Assembly (NCBI GenBank): GCA_009746045.1
Contig: RPFO01000154.1
Location: 5,952,646 to 6,016,645 of the forward strand
DNA length: 64,000 nt
DNA from: Mesostigma viride
Taxonomy: Eukaryota > Streptophyta > Mesostigmatophyceae > Mesostigmatales > Mesostigmataceae
Direction of reading: 5' to 3'
Shown here: one piece after another, positions 51,068 through 62,706 of the stretch
Layout of the letters: each line of letters starts with the position of its first letter
Position numbering within the stretch: position 1 is the stretch's first letter
The notes under the pieces: generated by a model
Databases searched by the model: none
Told to the model about the DNA's origin: nothing
What the model saw: the letters and a program-made list of their open reading frames with translations, nothing else
Program-made: the position numbers and the translations under genes

Positions 51068-52195
51068 TCAAAACGCCGCATGCCCGCCATCAAAGAACTC
51101 ATCCCGCGTCAGCCCAGGCGTCCACTCGGCCGACCCGCGCCCGCCCCTAACCCCTCCCTGCCCCGGCTGCACACCACCACCCGTCATGGCCACACCAACG
51201 CCCGCACCGGCGATCCAGTTCTGCACCGCGGCTGAGAGCCGGCGGGGGTCCTGCTGCGATGCCTCGTCGTGCAAACGTTCGGTCGCAAAATCAGCAAGAT
51301 CCCGCCCCCTGTCCCCCGCCGCCACTCCACCCTGCCCACCAAGGATAAGTGCCTCATCTTGCCCGCCGGGGTCCTGCCACGTTGATGACCCACCCGGGCC
51401 GCGTGGCGGCTCCCCCATACTCTGTTGCAGCCCCTGCTGCACCTGGGCATGGAGGTTGAGGTACGAGGCCTCCGCTTCCTCCCTTGCCACGTCCACCTGC
51501 GCGAGGCGTTCCGCGATGCTGGCCACTGCCTCTGCCAGCGCCCGCACACACGCGGCCCACCAATCCGCGCCGCCTTCGCCATCCCCTTGAACAAGACCCC
51601 CGTCGTTGCCACCCTCACGCTCATGCAGACGGGGACCTTCCTGGCGTTGTTGCTGCCCTTGGCGGTTGTGTTGGAGATCTTGACCTTCCACTGATGACTC
51701 GTGTGACAAAGGCCCAACACCAGACCGCTCCTGTGGCGGGGCTAGCGACGACGCCAGCTGGCGCAGGCTCTGCGCAAGCCGGGTGGCCCCCTCCCGGGCT
51801 GAATGTAATGATGACATCGAGGATGCCGACCCCCCATCGCTCTCTACCGATCTGGCCCTCTCACTATCCCCATCACCCTCGGTCTCTACCTCCTGTCCTT
51901 CCCCTCCCTCCCCCCCATCCCGCGTGGACTCCTCCGGGTCACGGCCACCCCTGCCCGACTCAGGTCTTGCGGCAGCCACTCTCTCCACGGTCGCCCCTGC
52001 TGACACCTGTTCAGCAGCGACTTGGGCCGCCCCGGCCTGCACGCACCGCTGCAGCCGCTGCAGCAGCCCCCGCGCGCGCACGGTGGTGGCGCGCAGCGAC
52101 TTGTACTCGGTGGCGTGGCGGTCGGCCGCGTGGGACTTGGTCACCACCTGCTCGCGCGCCTCCCGCAGGCGGGCCTCTAGCACGGTGCAGTTGCC
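51068..52195 (-). CDS. ATG11: ATG11 exon 4 (3' boundary uncertain)
   Basis: Acceptor CTGCAG|GGCAACTGC. It opens with the best-conserved ATG11 coiled-coil block ('LEARLREAREQ...LRATTVRARGLLQRL') and 'RLAQSLRQLASSLAPP'. The frame stops at 51068, but the natural donor or stop is not resolved, so the last part may be intron. Confidence 0.75.
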   Translation of the reverse strand, partial: GNCTVLEARLREAREQVVTKSHAADRHATEYKSLRATTVRARGLLQRLQRCVQAGAAQVAAEQVSAGATVERVAAARPESGRGGRDPEESTRDGGEGGEGQEVETEGDGDSERARSVESDGGSASSMSSLHSAREGATRLAQSLRQLASSLAPPQERSGVGPLSHESSVEGQDLQHNRQGQQQRQEGPRLHEREGGNDGGLVQGDGEGGADWWAACVRALAEAVASIAERLAQVDVAREEAEASYLNLHAQVQQGLQQSMGEPPRGPGGSSTWQDPGGQDEALILGGQGGVAAGDRGRDLADFATERLHDEASQQDPRRLSAAVQNWIAGAGVGVAMTGGGVQPGQGGVRGGRGSAEWTPGLTRDEFFDGGHAAF

Positions 52196-55100
52196 CTGCA
52201 GGGAAGAGTTGGGGAAGAATTTTTTTGGGGGGAGAATTGGGTTTCAGGGCGGAGGGTCATTGGGGTGGGAGGGAAGGGAGGGGCCAGACACGCCGACAGG
52301 AAAACCAAGCCCATGGTCAGCACTTGCAACGATCGCCCTCTCGGTTTAAGAACAACCATATTGGCAGCAAGGCTCCAGGCTTGTGCATGACTTTCTTGGG
52401 TGGAAGGAGCACACAGGCCATTAGACCGCGTACTGCAAGAGTTACAAACAAGTGCTAAATCAAATTATCAAATTACTTAGTAAGGCACCATTTACCAGTG
52501 ATAGAATATCATGACTGCGGAGATCTTAGTTAATGGATGTACGGATACATACCCTCCTGCAAAAGAGTGATATAAAAGCAACGCCTACATAAGAGAGGGC
52601 GGCACAGTAACCTCCTCGTACCTGCGAAAAAGTATTGTAACAGAGGAGGGGGGACAGTAACCTCCGGTCATCTGTGCGATGGCATGACCGGTCACATAAC
52701 GGACGCTATGAAACCCCAAGGTGAACAACCGTATACCAGCACACCAGCCAGCGCAGGTTCCCCACCGTGACAGCCCAGTGATCACGACAAACACTGGTTC
52801 TACCGGTCAGGACTGCCAGCACTTAGATGAACAACACCATGCGGGAAACGACCGCAGAACGAAGGGACATCCCACCCGGCCACCCCACACACCAGGAGCC
52901 AGCTACTGGCCCAAGGAAGGACATGTATCCAGGGAAGGTACTGTTGGCCCAAGGACAAACATTTTATCTTTTATCCAGGGAAACGCTGATGGCTCCCTTC
53001 ATATCGCACCAGAGGATCCCACACGTCTCTGACGCATACCCCTTGTCCCCTGGTTGGGTACGCGGCAGCGTTTTCTAGAGGCGTGACGCATGCGTCAGCT
53101 GGAAACACTGGTATGCGGGAAAGACGTGAGGGATCTTCTTTATGTGGACAAGGCGGCGTTACTATAAGCCACCCTGTTCCCCGCCAAATACCCGACAAAC
53201 GTAATACAAGAATTGCCTCCCTAGCCCCACCACCTACCTGACAAATCAAACATAACCCAGTACGGAAACAAACCCCTTTCACAGGGGTTGCCTTGCAAAG
53301 CCGTAGCATTACCCCCTTGTCCCCGGCCAGATACATGGCTGGTCCCACCCCCCACCTGGCATTCCTCCCCATGATTTGCCATCCCCTTTTCACCACCACC
53401 CACCGGGCACACCTCCATATAAACTAGCATTCCCTTTTCCCCACCGCTCACCTGTCATGCACTCCTCCCCATGAAGTACCGGCCCCTTGCCCCCACCGCC
53501 CACCTGGCAAACAAATTACCATCCCCTCCTCCCCACCACCTGCCTGGCACTCCTCATATGACCTGCCACCCCCATATCTCGTCCGCCCAGCTGGCAAACA
53601 AACCACCGTCCCTTTATGCCCTCCGACCAGCTGGCAAAGAGAACATAATCCCATTGTCCCCTCCGCCCACCTGGCACTCCTCCAGAAGCTGGCACGCTGC
53701 GTGCAGCTCCTCACGCGTCATCTCCAGCTCCGCTTGCACCACCGCCATGTCGTCATCCCCGCCGCCCCGGTGGGCCAGCAGCTCATCACCGCCCTGATGG
53801 GAGGACCCCATCCCGTCACCCCCACGCGGGAGCGGCCCCGCCACATCTCCTTGACCATCTGCTGCCTCTCGTTCTAGTCCACTTGGCCCTCCTTCCCGAA
53901 GCGCTGACTGCTCCTGCGCAGCCTCCCTATCCCCACAGGCGGGGACTGTTGCAGAGCCACCGCCCTCCCTCGCTTCCTGCCCCGTTTGCTCTACCCCGCC
54001 CTCCCCCACGTCCTCCCCCTCCCCGAATCCGTCCTCCCTGCCACCGCACAGGGATCCGTCCACTGACCCGCCCCCACCACTGTGTGGGGTACCCGTTGCG
54101 GTCGACAGCGTCCGCGTCTCCCCGTCCTCCCCGACACCCGACTCAGCCGTGAGCGCCGAGTCGGGAGCCTGGGCGCTGACATCGCCCAGGCTCCCGCTGA
54201 CGTCGGTGCCCACGCCCGCGTCCGCGCTCGTCAAGGGCGCCATGGCGGTGGATGCGTTCGTGACGGAAGCAGCACAAGTCATGGTGGAAACAGCGGTTGT
54301 AGCAGTTGCAGCCGTCATAGTGGAAACAGCACTCCTGGCAGCGGGAGCGGTCATAGTGGCAGCGGCGGCGGTGCTGACAGCAGCAGCACAAGTCATGGTG
54401 GAGGCGGCGGCGGTCGCAGCAGCAGCAGTCATTGTGGAAACGTCCATGCTCGCCGAGGGCATGACGCTGGAAGCGGCCGCCGTCATGGTGGAAGCAGCGG
54501 CGGTGGTGACGGCAGCAGAAGCTAACGTCATCGTGGAGGCGTCAGTGCTGTCACAAGGCATTGAGGCAATAGCCAAAGTCATCGTGGAAACGTCCGTGTT
54601 CTCAACAGGCGTTATGGCGGTTGCAGAAGTCATGGTGGAAGCAGCGGCGGTGGTGACTGTGGTGGCGGCAGAAGTCATCGTACAAACATCCACGCCCGCG
54701 CCAGGACCCGCCATCGTGCTGGCATCCACGCTGCTGTCCCTGGGCGCCAGCTGGCAAGAGGCCACCCGTTGTACACACCCCTGTCCACCCGCATTGCCGC
54801 CATCGCCATCAGAATGTTTCGCAGGGTCGGACGCACCAGCCTCCACCGCCCCCACGCCCTGCCCTCCACCTTCTCGTTCACATTCCCCGCACTCCCCCGC
54901 CCTCACCGCTGCCGTGACGGCGGCGGCAGCGGCAGCCGCCGCATCCACGATCTTTTCTAATTTTCTATTTCTGTCCGCACTCAACGTGCCCGATGGGGCA
55001 TCACCCCCATGCACGCCGTCTCCTTTGGAAGCATCTGGCGGTAAGCCATCTTCTGAACCTGGCCTTGCCCCATCAACCAGGCCACTTCTCTCCTCCGGTT

Positions 55101-58100
55101 GCCCACTCTCCCCAATTGCCCCCTCACCCTCCCCCCGCCGGGTCACCCCATGTACCCCTTCACCAGCTGGTTGCCCGCTCACAACGCTTTCCCCTTGCTC
55201 TCGCCCACTCAGCACTGCACCACCCTCCACGCCTTGACTTGCTACACTTGCCCCTTGTCGCGCTCCCGTTGCGACACCTCCCCCCTCTCCTGCTCCCCCG
55301 CCAAACGCTCCCCCCTCGGCTTGCCGCCGCCCCGCCACGCTCTCCCTCGTCAGCCTCTGCAGCAGCTCGTCCATCGAGCGCACCTGCGACTGGTACCCCC
55401 GTATCTGCTCCGACTGCACGTCCAGCCGCCGCAGCAGCTCCTCGGCGTAACGATCCCGCGCAAGAGCCAGCGCCGCTGCCACCCGCTCCTCTGCTTCTGA
55501 TGGCGGCGGCACGTCACCACCCACTGCCGCTGGCCCAGCAACTCCAGCCACCCCCACTGGCCCTGCAGATCCTACAGATCCGGCAGATCCGGCCGCCCCT
55601 GCTGCCCCCCCACCAGCTCCCAACCCCGGCAATGCCCCCATTGCGGCAGTGCCTGCCCCTGTTCCTGGGCCATCTGCACCGAGCGTGCCGGGCACTGCTG
55701 TAGTGTCCACCCCGGCGCCTCCAACCGATGGAGAAGCACCTCCGGCAGCCACTGCTTGTCCGGACGCCCCACCGCCCACTGCCCCACCCGCAGCCACCCC
55801 GCCCACCCCCCTGCCCTGCATCTGTGCCAGAATCGCGGAAGAAGACACCGAGAGCAGTGGGGATGACGCACCGCCCTGGCCACCTGGCGGCGACGGCTGA
55901 CGGTGATTGCCACCAGCATAACCCTCCCCCGCCGTGCCCGCCATGCTGCTGGTCGTGCCGTACACGCTCCCGCCCCTCCTGGCATGATGCCTGTGCTGGT
56001 GATGATGGCGGTGCATGGACATGCCCCAGACAGATGCACTACCACTGGCCGTACCCTCCCCTCCCCCGCCGCCCCCGCCACCCCCCAGGTGGATTCGGGG
56101 GTCCAGCATGTAGATCATCGCCATCGCCGACGCCAGCTCGGCACGCAGCCTCGCGTTCTCCAGCTCCATGTCCACGGGGTCCCCGCCGCTGATGTCAGCG
56201 TCGGCGGCGCCGCTGACGTCAGCGCCCAGGACGCCGCTCGCAGAAAGCGGCCCCAAGCCGCCACGGGAAAGACCCGGCGCCGCGGGGGGGAAGGGAGTTG
56301 GGATCGCCCCTTGCATCGCCAGGCCGGACATGGCGCCTTCAGTTGGGTACCCGCTGCCGCCCGTCACGCTCCCGCCACCAGCCGCCGCCATGCCAGCAAG
56401 CTCCGCCGGGAGGGACGACCCGGTTCTTTCAAGCCCAGGGGAGGAGGAAAGGGACGGAGCCGCCCCCCCGCCGCCCCTGCCCCAGCTGGCATCTGCTACA
56501 TTGGAAGAAGAGACGCCAGCGGAAGCTGACGGGCCGCCAGCCTCTGTCGAGCCCGTGCTGGCAGTCACGGTGCCCGCGTCCAACCCAGCGATGGACCCCC
56601 TGGACGCACTCCCCAACGGTGACAGCGTGGGACCGGGGATGCTTTGGCTACTGGCACCTGGGCCAGTGGGGGGGCGTGCGGGAGTTCCGGAACCAGCAAA
56701 CGGGCCACCACTGCTGCCGCCGACACCACCACTCCCAGTACTGGCACCGCTACTGCTACCGCTGCTGGCACTCCCCGAGGGGAACGGGCCACCGATACCA
56801 CCCGAGCTGCCGCTGACTCCCGATAGTCCCTGGGATGTTCCAGGGGGCAGCAGCGCCAACATGGCCGCGACACCGAGCCCGTCATCAGCCACGCCCGCGC
56901 CCCCGCCACCCAGCCGGTCCGGCCCGAGGTCGATCAGGTTGGTGTCAAAAGGGGGTATCGTGACGTCGCACGGCGCTGGCAGGTCGTAGAGGCCCATCCC
57001 GCGCAGCACCTCCTGGGGGAGGTAGCGCTCATGGAGGCGCGCGAACGAGTGGCGCGTGGCCACCTCGGCGGCGCGCATGTCGGCCAGACGCTCTGCCAGC
57101 TGGGCCGCTTGGCCCGCATAAACCTGCGGAACATGGGGAGGGGGAAAATGGTAACAAAGTGGCAACAACCACATGGGATATCAATGAGACGACGACCAGG
57201 GATACGTGTGCGGTAAGCCCTTTGTCAGAATACCAGCTGGGCGGGCGGCTTGCCCTGCATGGACCTGCAGTGTAGAAAGTCGCATTAAGGGGAAGCGGAA
57301 ATCAGGAACATTCAGTCATGCATCCCCGCCTTGCTCGTTGCCATCAAGGTGCACGTCCCCATCGACCTAGACATGCCGGCTGATCAACACCTAGAAGCTA
57401 GCCTGCTCGCTAGCATGTAATTTAATCTGATTTACACTTTCCACGGAAGGGAAGGCCTACATCGACATAATCAACCAATGCTTTCAGGACGGCTGAATAA
57501 TAATGTGTCCTCCGCTTCCACCATATTCATGAACAACCAAATGTGCGTGCATGGTATCTCATGTAAACTTCTAAGCGAGCACATACAAGACAAGCACATG
57601 TTTACAGAACTATTTACAGATTCCACATACATTAATGAATTATCACGTAGACTGCATCACATGGGTACCAATGAAGGAACCTTCAACCCTTATACACAAT
57701 GAGAAGGAGGGAGGGCACCCTAGCTTCTCTCACTGCCTCAAGTGGGCAGGCTACATACCTACATTGAGGTTTTAAGGTTATCCCCACGTGCAAGTTGCAT
57801 TTGATGAAATAATATATTATATTGTATATCATATACATACTAATACTATATGATGATAACGAAACTTGCACATGCGGATAACTTTAATACCCTCAAGTCC
57901 TGATCTACACCTACGTGTGCCCCCACCGGCCCACCTGCATGTTGAGCACCATATAATGTAATGCAGGATTCTCCCGATTTCTGGCCTGCGCTGGTTGTCT
58001 CCTTGATATAATGTAATGCAGTGCTATGCCCTACCCACAAAAAAAATCAGCTCTATATTCAACCAGTTCCATCAATTCAGCAACAAAGCGCGCATGTATA

Positions 58101-60101
58101 TACGCTCAATTTGCGTGCATGTCCCCACCCGTGCGTCCACATTATATGCAAAATCATGCTCACCACTGCATTATGCGCAATTTCATGCCCCACCTATGTG
58201 TGCATGTAACATGTCAATGAGACAACCAGCGCATAAGTAGACAAATCATTGGATGTGCCCCAACTGTGCGCACAATACACGTCAATTTTATGATTCAAAT
58301 TACCACCCACATTGGGCCCAAACATAGTGTCCTCTCCTGATGGTTTGCTTGCCCCCACCTGCATGCGCGTGTCATACGCACTCTCGCGCCACAAACATAA
58401 CTCATCTAATCTGAGCATACACCATCTCACGCCCCAAACATGAGACATGTCATCCGACATCCCCACCCATCATCTGACATCCCACCTGTGCGTGCGCGCG
58501 ACGCCGCCGGACCTCCGCGAGGCACGCGCGGTACGCCGCCGGCACCCTCCTGACCAGCAGCAGCTCCGCAAACACCTCCTGCTGCCGCCCGCAGATCTCC
58601 TTGAACGCGACCAGCTTGTTCCTCAAGTCCCTTATCCGCGACTGCAGCCCCGAGACCGCCCGCAGCTGGCTGAACACCGCCCTGCTCATGCCCCCCTTGG
58701 CCTCCCGCGTGCGCGCAAGCAGCGCCAGCAGCTGCTCCGCGCAGTCCTCCAGCACCGGCAGGTGCTCCCTCACATGGATCTCGTTCATCGGGTCGAGCGC
58801 CGCGCACGCGTCCAGTGGGCGCGAGGACCCCGAGGACGACGTCGGCGAGATCCCGTACCCCCCCCCTGGGCCGAGCCCCAGGCGTGACTCGTCGTTCGCC
58901 AGGGACATCATGGTGTCCAGGACGAGCTTGGACACCGTTCGCTCGTCCTGGCCCAGGGACGCCACGATGCTGGCTTGCTCGTCGAGCAGCCGCTGGCTCT
59001 CCTGCAGCGCCTCCTCCTGCTCCGCAATCTCCACTTGGGGCTCCTGGAGGAAGACCTCCTCCACGTTGGCCTGCAGCTCCGAGAATAGCCGTTGGAGGGA
59101 GGCGACCTTGGCACCGAAGCGGTCGTGGGATGCCCGGCAGTCCTCCGCCCAGGCCCGAAGGCGTTCGTCAGGGACGCAGTCGGCCAGGGTGACCCTGGGA
59201 CGGCCGTCCGGCAGGGAGGAAAGCCGGGGGAGGAGGGACGGGTGCAAGCGGTGGGACTTGAGCGCCTCCATGTCGCGGGGGAAGCTGGCCAGGATCTCGG
59301 CATGCCGCCCGTGCTGCGCGGTGAACGCGCGCATGAACTCGCCGTACAGGTGGCAGATGTACCCATAGTGGAGGTCCACGTTCTCACGAGCGGCGCGGAT
59401 CGCGTGACCCTGGACTTCTTGCTCCGAGATCAACGCACGGCAGCGCTCAAAGCGGCGCCGCGTGAGGTGGAACACCGCCTCGGCCTTTTGGTGGTGGTAC
59501 CGGAACTGGCGCTCGTAAAAGGGAAGCGCGCGGAGGAGGGGGCTCTGGGCCTCATCCAAGGGGTGGCCGGTGCTCACCCCCGAGGGCGGCTCGGGGATAT
59601 CCTCCTCGCCGCCCTCGTCATCCTCCGGTTGCTGCGCCGCGTCGAGACTGTCCATGCTCCCCCGCAGCATGGCGAGGTTGAACAGGAACACCCGCTTGGT
59701 GTCCAAGGGGAGACCGTACGAGCCGAGGGGCCGGTTCGACTCCAGCTTGGCACCCTCGCAGATGAGCACCTGGTCCGCGGGGCCGACGCTCGTGAGCGAC
59801 GCCAGCGCCCGCTGGACCATGTCGATGCTGGAATTGGCGGGCGATCGCGCGGACAAGAGCACGAACGAAAAGCTTTTTTTTTTTAAGGGACACGGGTTTG
59901 CGGAAGAAACTGGGCCCAATTCCAAAGACAAAAGGGCTATAAAAGTGCCGAGCGTGAACAAGCAGACCAATATAAGTAGGTAGGAGGGAATCGACACGTA
60001 TTACCCATTCAATCGGGCGTCTAACAACGAGAGGCTTACCTGGTGGTTTCATCGCAAGCCACCTCATACGACTTGCCATTTTCCGCTGCCTGGACAATCA
60101 T
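51068..60101 (-). CDS. ATG11: ATG11 autophagy scaffold, four exons visible
   Basis: ATG11 (the plant counterpart of FIP200/RB1CC1) bridges the ATG1-ATG13 kinase to selective autophagy. Exons 1-3 join in frame through GT-AG introns: 60101-60040, 59827-58486, 57123-53671; exon 4 opens at 52195. Matches to plant ATG11 in order are the ubiquitin-like N-terminus ('VQAAENGKSYEVACDETT', then 'LGSYGLPLDTKRVFLFNLAML'), 'PAYRACLAEVRRRRA', 'YAGQAAQLAERLADMRAAE', 'MGLYDLPAPCDV..PFDTNL', 'ELENARLRAELASAMAMI', and 'LEARLREAREQ...ADRHATEYKSLRATTVRARGLLQRL'. At least 1,990 residues are coded, against about 1,150 in plants. The extra length is Gly/Ala/Ser/Thr-rich inserts in exon 3. The conserved C-terminal ATG11 domain is not seen, so 3' exons are missing or lie beyond the repeats. 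Confidence 0.9.
53335..53690 (-). repeat. Intronic minisatellite copying the exon 3 donor
   Basis: At least seven degenerate units of about 40 bp, each with a version of 'GCCAG(G/C)TGG(G/T)CGG', run into the intron from the exon 3/intron boundary. Several contain a full CAG|GTGGG donor-like site. Confidence 0.75.
53671..57123 (-). CDS. ATG11: ATG11 exon 3, low-complexity-rich
   Basis: Acceptor CCGCAG|GTTTATGCG; 1,151 codons; donor TGCCAG|GTGGGC. Conserved blocks ('LADMRAAE', 'MGLYDLP', 'ENARLRAELASAMAMI', 'RYAEELLRRLDVQSEQIRGY', 'ELEMTREELHAACQLL') are separated by Gly/Ala/Ser-rich inserts. About 12-15 copies of an A/V-S-T-M-T motif lie at 54230-54720. Confidence 0.88.
57124..58485 (-). other. 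ATG11 intron 2
   Basis: 1,362-bp intron bounded by GT...AG. It contains one TSD-flanked retroposon F insertion (57951-58021) and a related scrap at about 58210-58228. No other feature is visible. Confidence 0.82.
57951..58021 (+). mobile_element. 39-bp retroposon F insertion with 16-bp TSD
   Basis: ATATAATGTAATGCAG is repeated exactly at 57951-57966 and 58006-58021. The 39-bp insert between them ends GGTTGTCTCCTTG and matches the terminal part of the longer copies at 61377 and 61798. Confidence 0.85.
58486..59827 (-). CDS. ATG11: ATG11 exon 2
   Basis: The acceptor TTCCAG|C completes a split Ser codon. It holds the second half of the ubiquitin-like domain ('VFLFNLAML') and a helical region with many Arg/Glu heptads ('FKEICGRQQEVFAELLLVRRVP'). 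It ends CACAG|GTGGG in phase 0. Exons 1 and 2 together code 468 residues. Confidence 0.87.
60040..60101 (-). CDS. ATG11: ATG11 exon 1
   Basis: 62 coding bases from ATG at 60101. An in-frame TGA at 60155-60153 upstream with no intervening ATG supports this start. The donor is CAG|GTAAGC (intron 60039-59828, 212 bp). It encodes the first half of the ubiquitin-like fold. Confidence 0.82.
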
Positions 60102-61366
60102 GTCTGTCCTAATTGTTCTACCCGGTTGAATTGCTTGCGTTTTGCACAATTTTCAACCACCGCAACCTCAGAAATCTCGCCAATTGCTGAGGGCAACACT
60201 GCAACTGCGTACTGTACCGCTGCCATGCCACGTCTACACACCCTATTCCCGCGGAATTCCATCATCACGCGCGTCAATTATCCCCGAAAATTCAACGGCG
60301 CATTCGCGTAGGCGGCCTCACCCCCCCGGCGCGGCCATGCCATGCTCCATGCCTGGATGCCTCGAGCGCTGGCGAGAACGAGGCTGTTCCCGGGACGAGC
60401 ACGTCGATCGCACCAGAATTTGCTCAAACCCAGTCGTCGAACGGGGGAAACGCACCAGCCTTGGCATACGTTGCTCGTTCTGGGAACGTCAAATCCTGCA
60501 AGCCGAGGCGAACAAAGGCGTATCCGTCAGCACGTAATCTACCGACTTGCAAGCGCGCGCATGCACCCTGAACTGGTAATCCGTGGCTTTGGTGGACGAC
60601 CCGAGCTGTATTTTGGAGTAGGCCGTACACGAAGCAAATCCTAGCTTGTGTTGTGGTTTCTGGCCGGATGTTGTGCGCGCTTCAAGCTGGAACCACGTGG
60701 CAGGCTTGACGCGGCCCAGGAATCGAGGCGTCGCGCCCCTGCTGTACGCGGCCCATTGCTGCATTGTGGAATCTGGGAACTCGGCTGTACAATTTCCAAG
60801 TTCCAGACTTCCAGACCCTGTCCACTGTCCAGAGTCCAGACGTACGTCCAGACTCCAGAGTCCAGACCCCTTTCTAGAAGCCCACGTTTTCCCTAGACCC
60901 ACTGGAGAACAGCATTACTGCTGGAGACATCCTGGCGCCGCGCTGCGCGACCGAGTATCATTGATTCCATGTAAGGTAATCCACCCGGCTAAGGGCCACA
61001 CCCGCTAAGGGCCACCCCTGGACCCCCCCCCCCCCCCCCCCCCAGCAATGTGCGCAATTTGGTTTGAAATGACCAGAATATTTAACAACAGGTGCATGGC
61101 GGCGTAGCTGCAAGGGAAGGGCCAGCGGTTGCCTCCAGGCCATGCCGTAATTCCAGCTGCTTGTTGTCGGTCGTTGCTTCGTATGTATCCAGTCGGTACT
61201 TGCATCGTATGGATTGAGCAACGATCGTTGCACAAGGTTACGTGCTCCGCATAGAGCTCGACAGACGACAAGCAGCTTGTTCACTATTCCATATGAACCG
61301 GCGTTCATTCCCTATGACGACCATAAGCCGTCGAGTCGTGACAACGGATGTCACCCTGAAGGGGTT
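60102..61366. other. ATG11 5' flank, no gene called
   Basis: Presumed promoter of ATG11. Frames up to 137 codons (minus strand 60489-60902) lack recognisable motifs. 'tccagac/gtccaga' repeats at 60800-60880, and a poly-C run lies at about 61022-61043. Confidence 0.45.
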
Positions 61367-61505
61367 GGCGTATTATCAAGGAGACAACCAGCGCAGGTCA
61401 GAAATCGGGAGAATCCGGACCATGGTAGCTCGAGCCTGCCGTTATCTTGTCCGCGTGTTCGTGGCTTGCGTGTAGAGCGACTAGATGACCTAGACGGCGT
61501 ATTAT
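61367..61505 (-). mobile_element. Retroposon F, 119 bp, with 10-bp TSD
   Basis: GGCGTATTAT flanks the insert (61367-61376, 61496-61505). Read on the minus strand the insert ends GGTTGTCTCCTTG. It has no A-rich tail and no coding capacity. A weak B-box-like 'ggctcgagct' may hint at tRNA ancestry. Confidence 0.82.
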
Positions 61506-61788
61506 GATAGTAATGATCACGGGTGCCAATAGAGGTTGCTGCTGGCTGGTCCGAGTTGGAGCTAGAAAACCCTCGCGACAAAAATGTTATCGCTGTTTCG
61601 GTAAACGGCGACAAAGCGGAATTACGGAAGTTTGCTGGACAGTGCTTTCTTTTCCCGTTGCGTCACTGAAAAGGTAAACGGTCTTGCGATGTCAAAACAG
61701 CAGCAAGTAGCAGTCGCTGTGTTTAATTGCAATGTGGTAGTTTGAAACACATATACTGCCTGAAGCTTTTCAAGGCTTGCTGGGATGT

Positions 61789-61981
61789 TGCCCATATCAA
61801 GGAGACAACCAGCGCAGGCCAGAAATCGGGAGAATCCGGACCATGGTAGCTCGAGCCTGCCGTTATCTTGTCCGCGTGTTCGAGTCGTTCAGGATGATGA
61901 AGATGAATGGTGATGGAAATGTGTATCCTTGTGCATTGAAATTATGGCTGGCTTACGTGTAGAGCGACTAGATGCCCATAT
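61789..61981 (-). mobile_element. Retroposon F, 175 bp, with 9-bp TSD
   Basis: TGCCCATAT flanks the insert (61789-61797, 61973-61981). It matches the 61377 copy with one base changed in its first 80 bp and carries an extra internal segment of about 65 bp (61883-61947). Confidence 0.8.
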
Positions 61982-62706
61982 GTTTCTAACGCTATAACTC
62001 TTGTCCAAGTGATGAAGACTGGCTTGGAAACTTGAGCTCGTCATGTTTACATTGTTATTGTGTTACAATACGTGCCTCTTTTCAGAATATGTTTCATATG
62101 TAATGCGAGGCTTCAGCATCATGGTTTAGCACCGTGGTGGCAGCCAAGCCTCTAATGACAATCTTGGACCTCACCTTGGCCTACGCAAATATTTGCTTCT
62201 TGTTTCACTCTTTGGACTGAGCTAGCTTTACACCTGCTATTTGGCCTGCACCATCGTCCCTGGCTGCCAGTTACATTTTGTGCCCCCCCCCCTGGCAGGC
62301 TGCAGGGTCTAGGATAGCGAGGGTGTAACGTAGACATGTTGTGGGCACCCTCAGTGCATTTTCAGGACCAGCCATGACCTGGCCATGCCTTCTTTCTTAG
62401 CACATTGAACATGACTTGTCAGAGTGCTTTTTGGTCACTCGTGTAACGACCCCCCTACATTCATAAATCGTAAACAATTATATAATGAGCATATTTCATG
62501 GATGTAAAGCATTTCAACTCTTGAGCATATCATAAAAGTTAATGGTTCCATACCGTACCCATGGATGTGTTGACGTGTGTGAGTTATTACAAATGGTATC
62601 CATCTTTAAAATGTCCTCATTTGAGGACATTTTCTTGCAGTGATTAGACATCAAGGTTCTAGATACTTTGCCCTTGCACTTGCCCTTGCCCACACTCAAT
62701 CCTGCT
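61982..62706. other. Intergenic, no gene seen
   Basis: No recognisable feature apart from a short inverted repeat at about 62612-62631 ('aaatgtcctcatttgaggacattt'). Confidence 0.5.
62612..62632. repeat. Short perfect palindrome
   Basis: 'aatgtcctca' is followed after 'tt' by 'tgaggacatt', giving a 10-bp stem with a 2-nt loop; a possible transcript-end structure or protein-binding site. Confidence 0.6.

Noticed and set aside
54149-55703. Long plus-strand frames (362 and 236 codons) opposite ATG11 exon 3
   Set aside because: GC-rich antisense shadows of Ala/Gly/Ser-coding DNA; the minus strand carries the conserved ATG11 blocks and splice sites.
58601-59886. Plus-strand frames of 255 and 264 codons opposite ATG11 exon 2
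   Set aside because: Shadow frames; exon 2 on the minus strand matches the ATG11 ubiquitin-like and helical regions.
59828-59997. Continuing ATG11 exon 2 upstream to 59997 as the N-terminus
   Set aside because: The frame is open ('MSIPSYLLILVCLF'), but the true ubiquitin-like start is in exon 1 (60040-60101), joined across a GTAAGC...TTCCAG intron that restores the conserved sequence.
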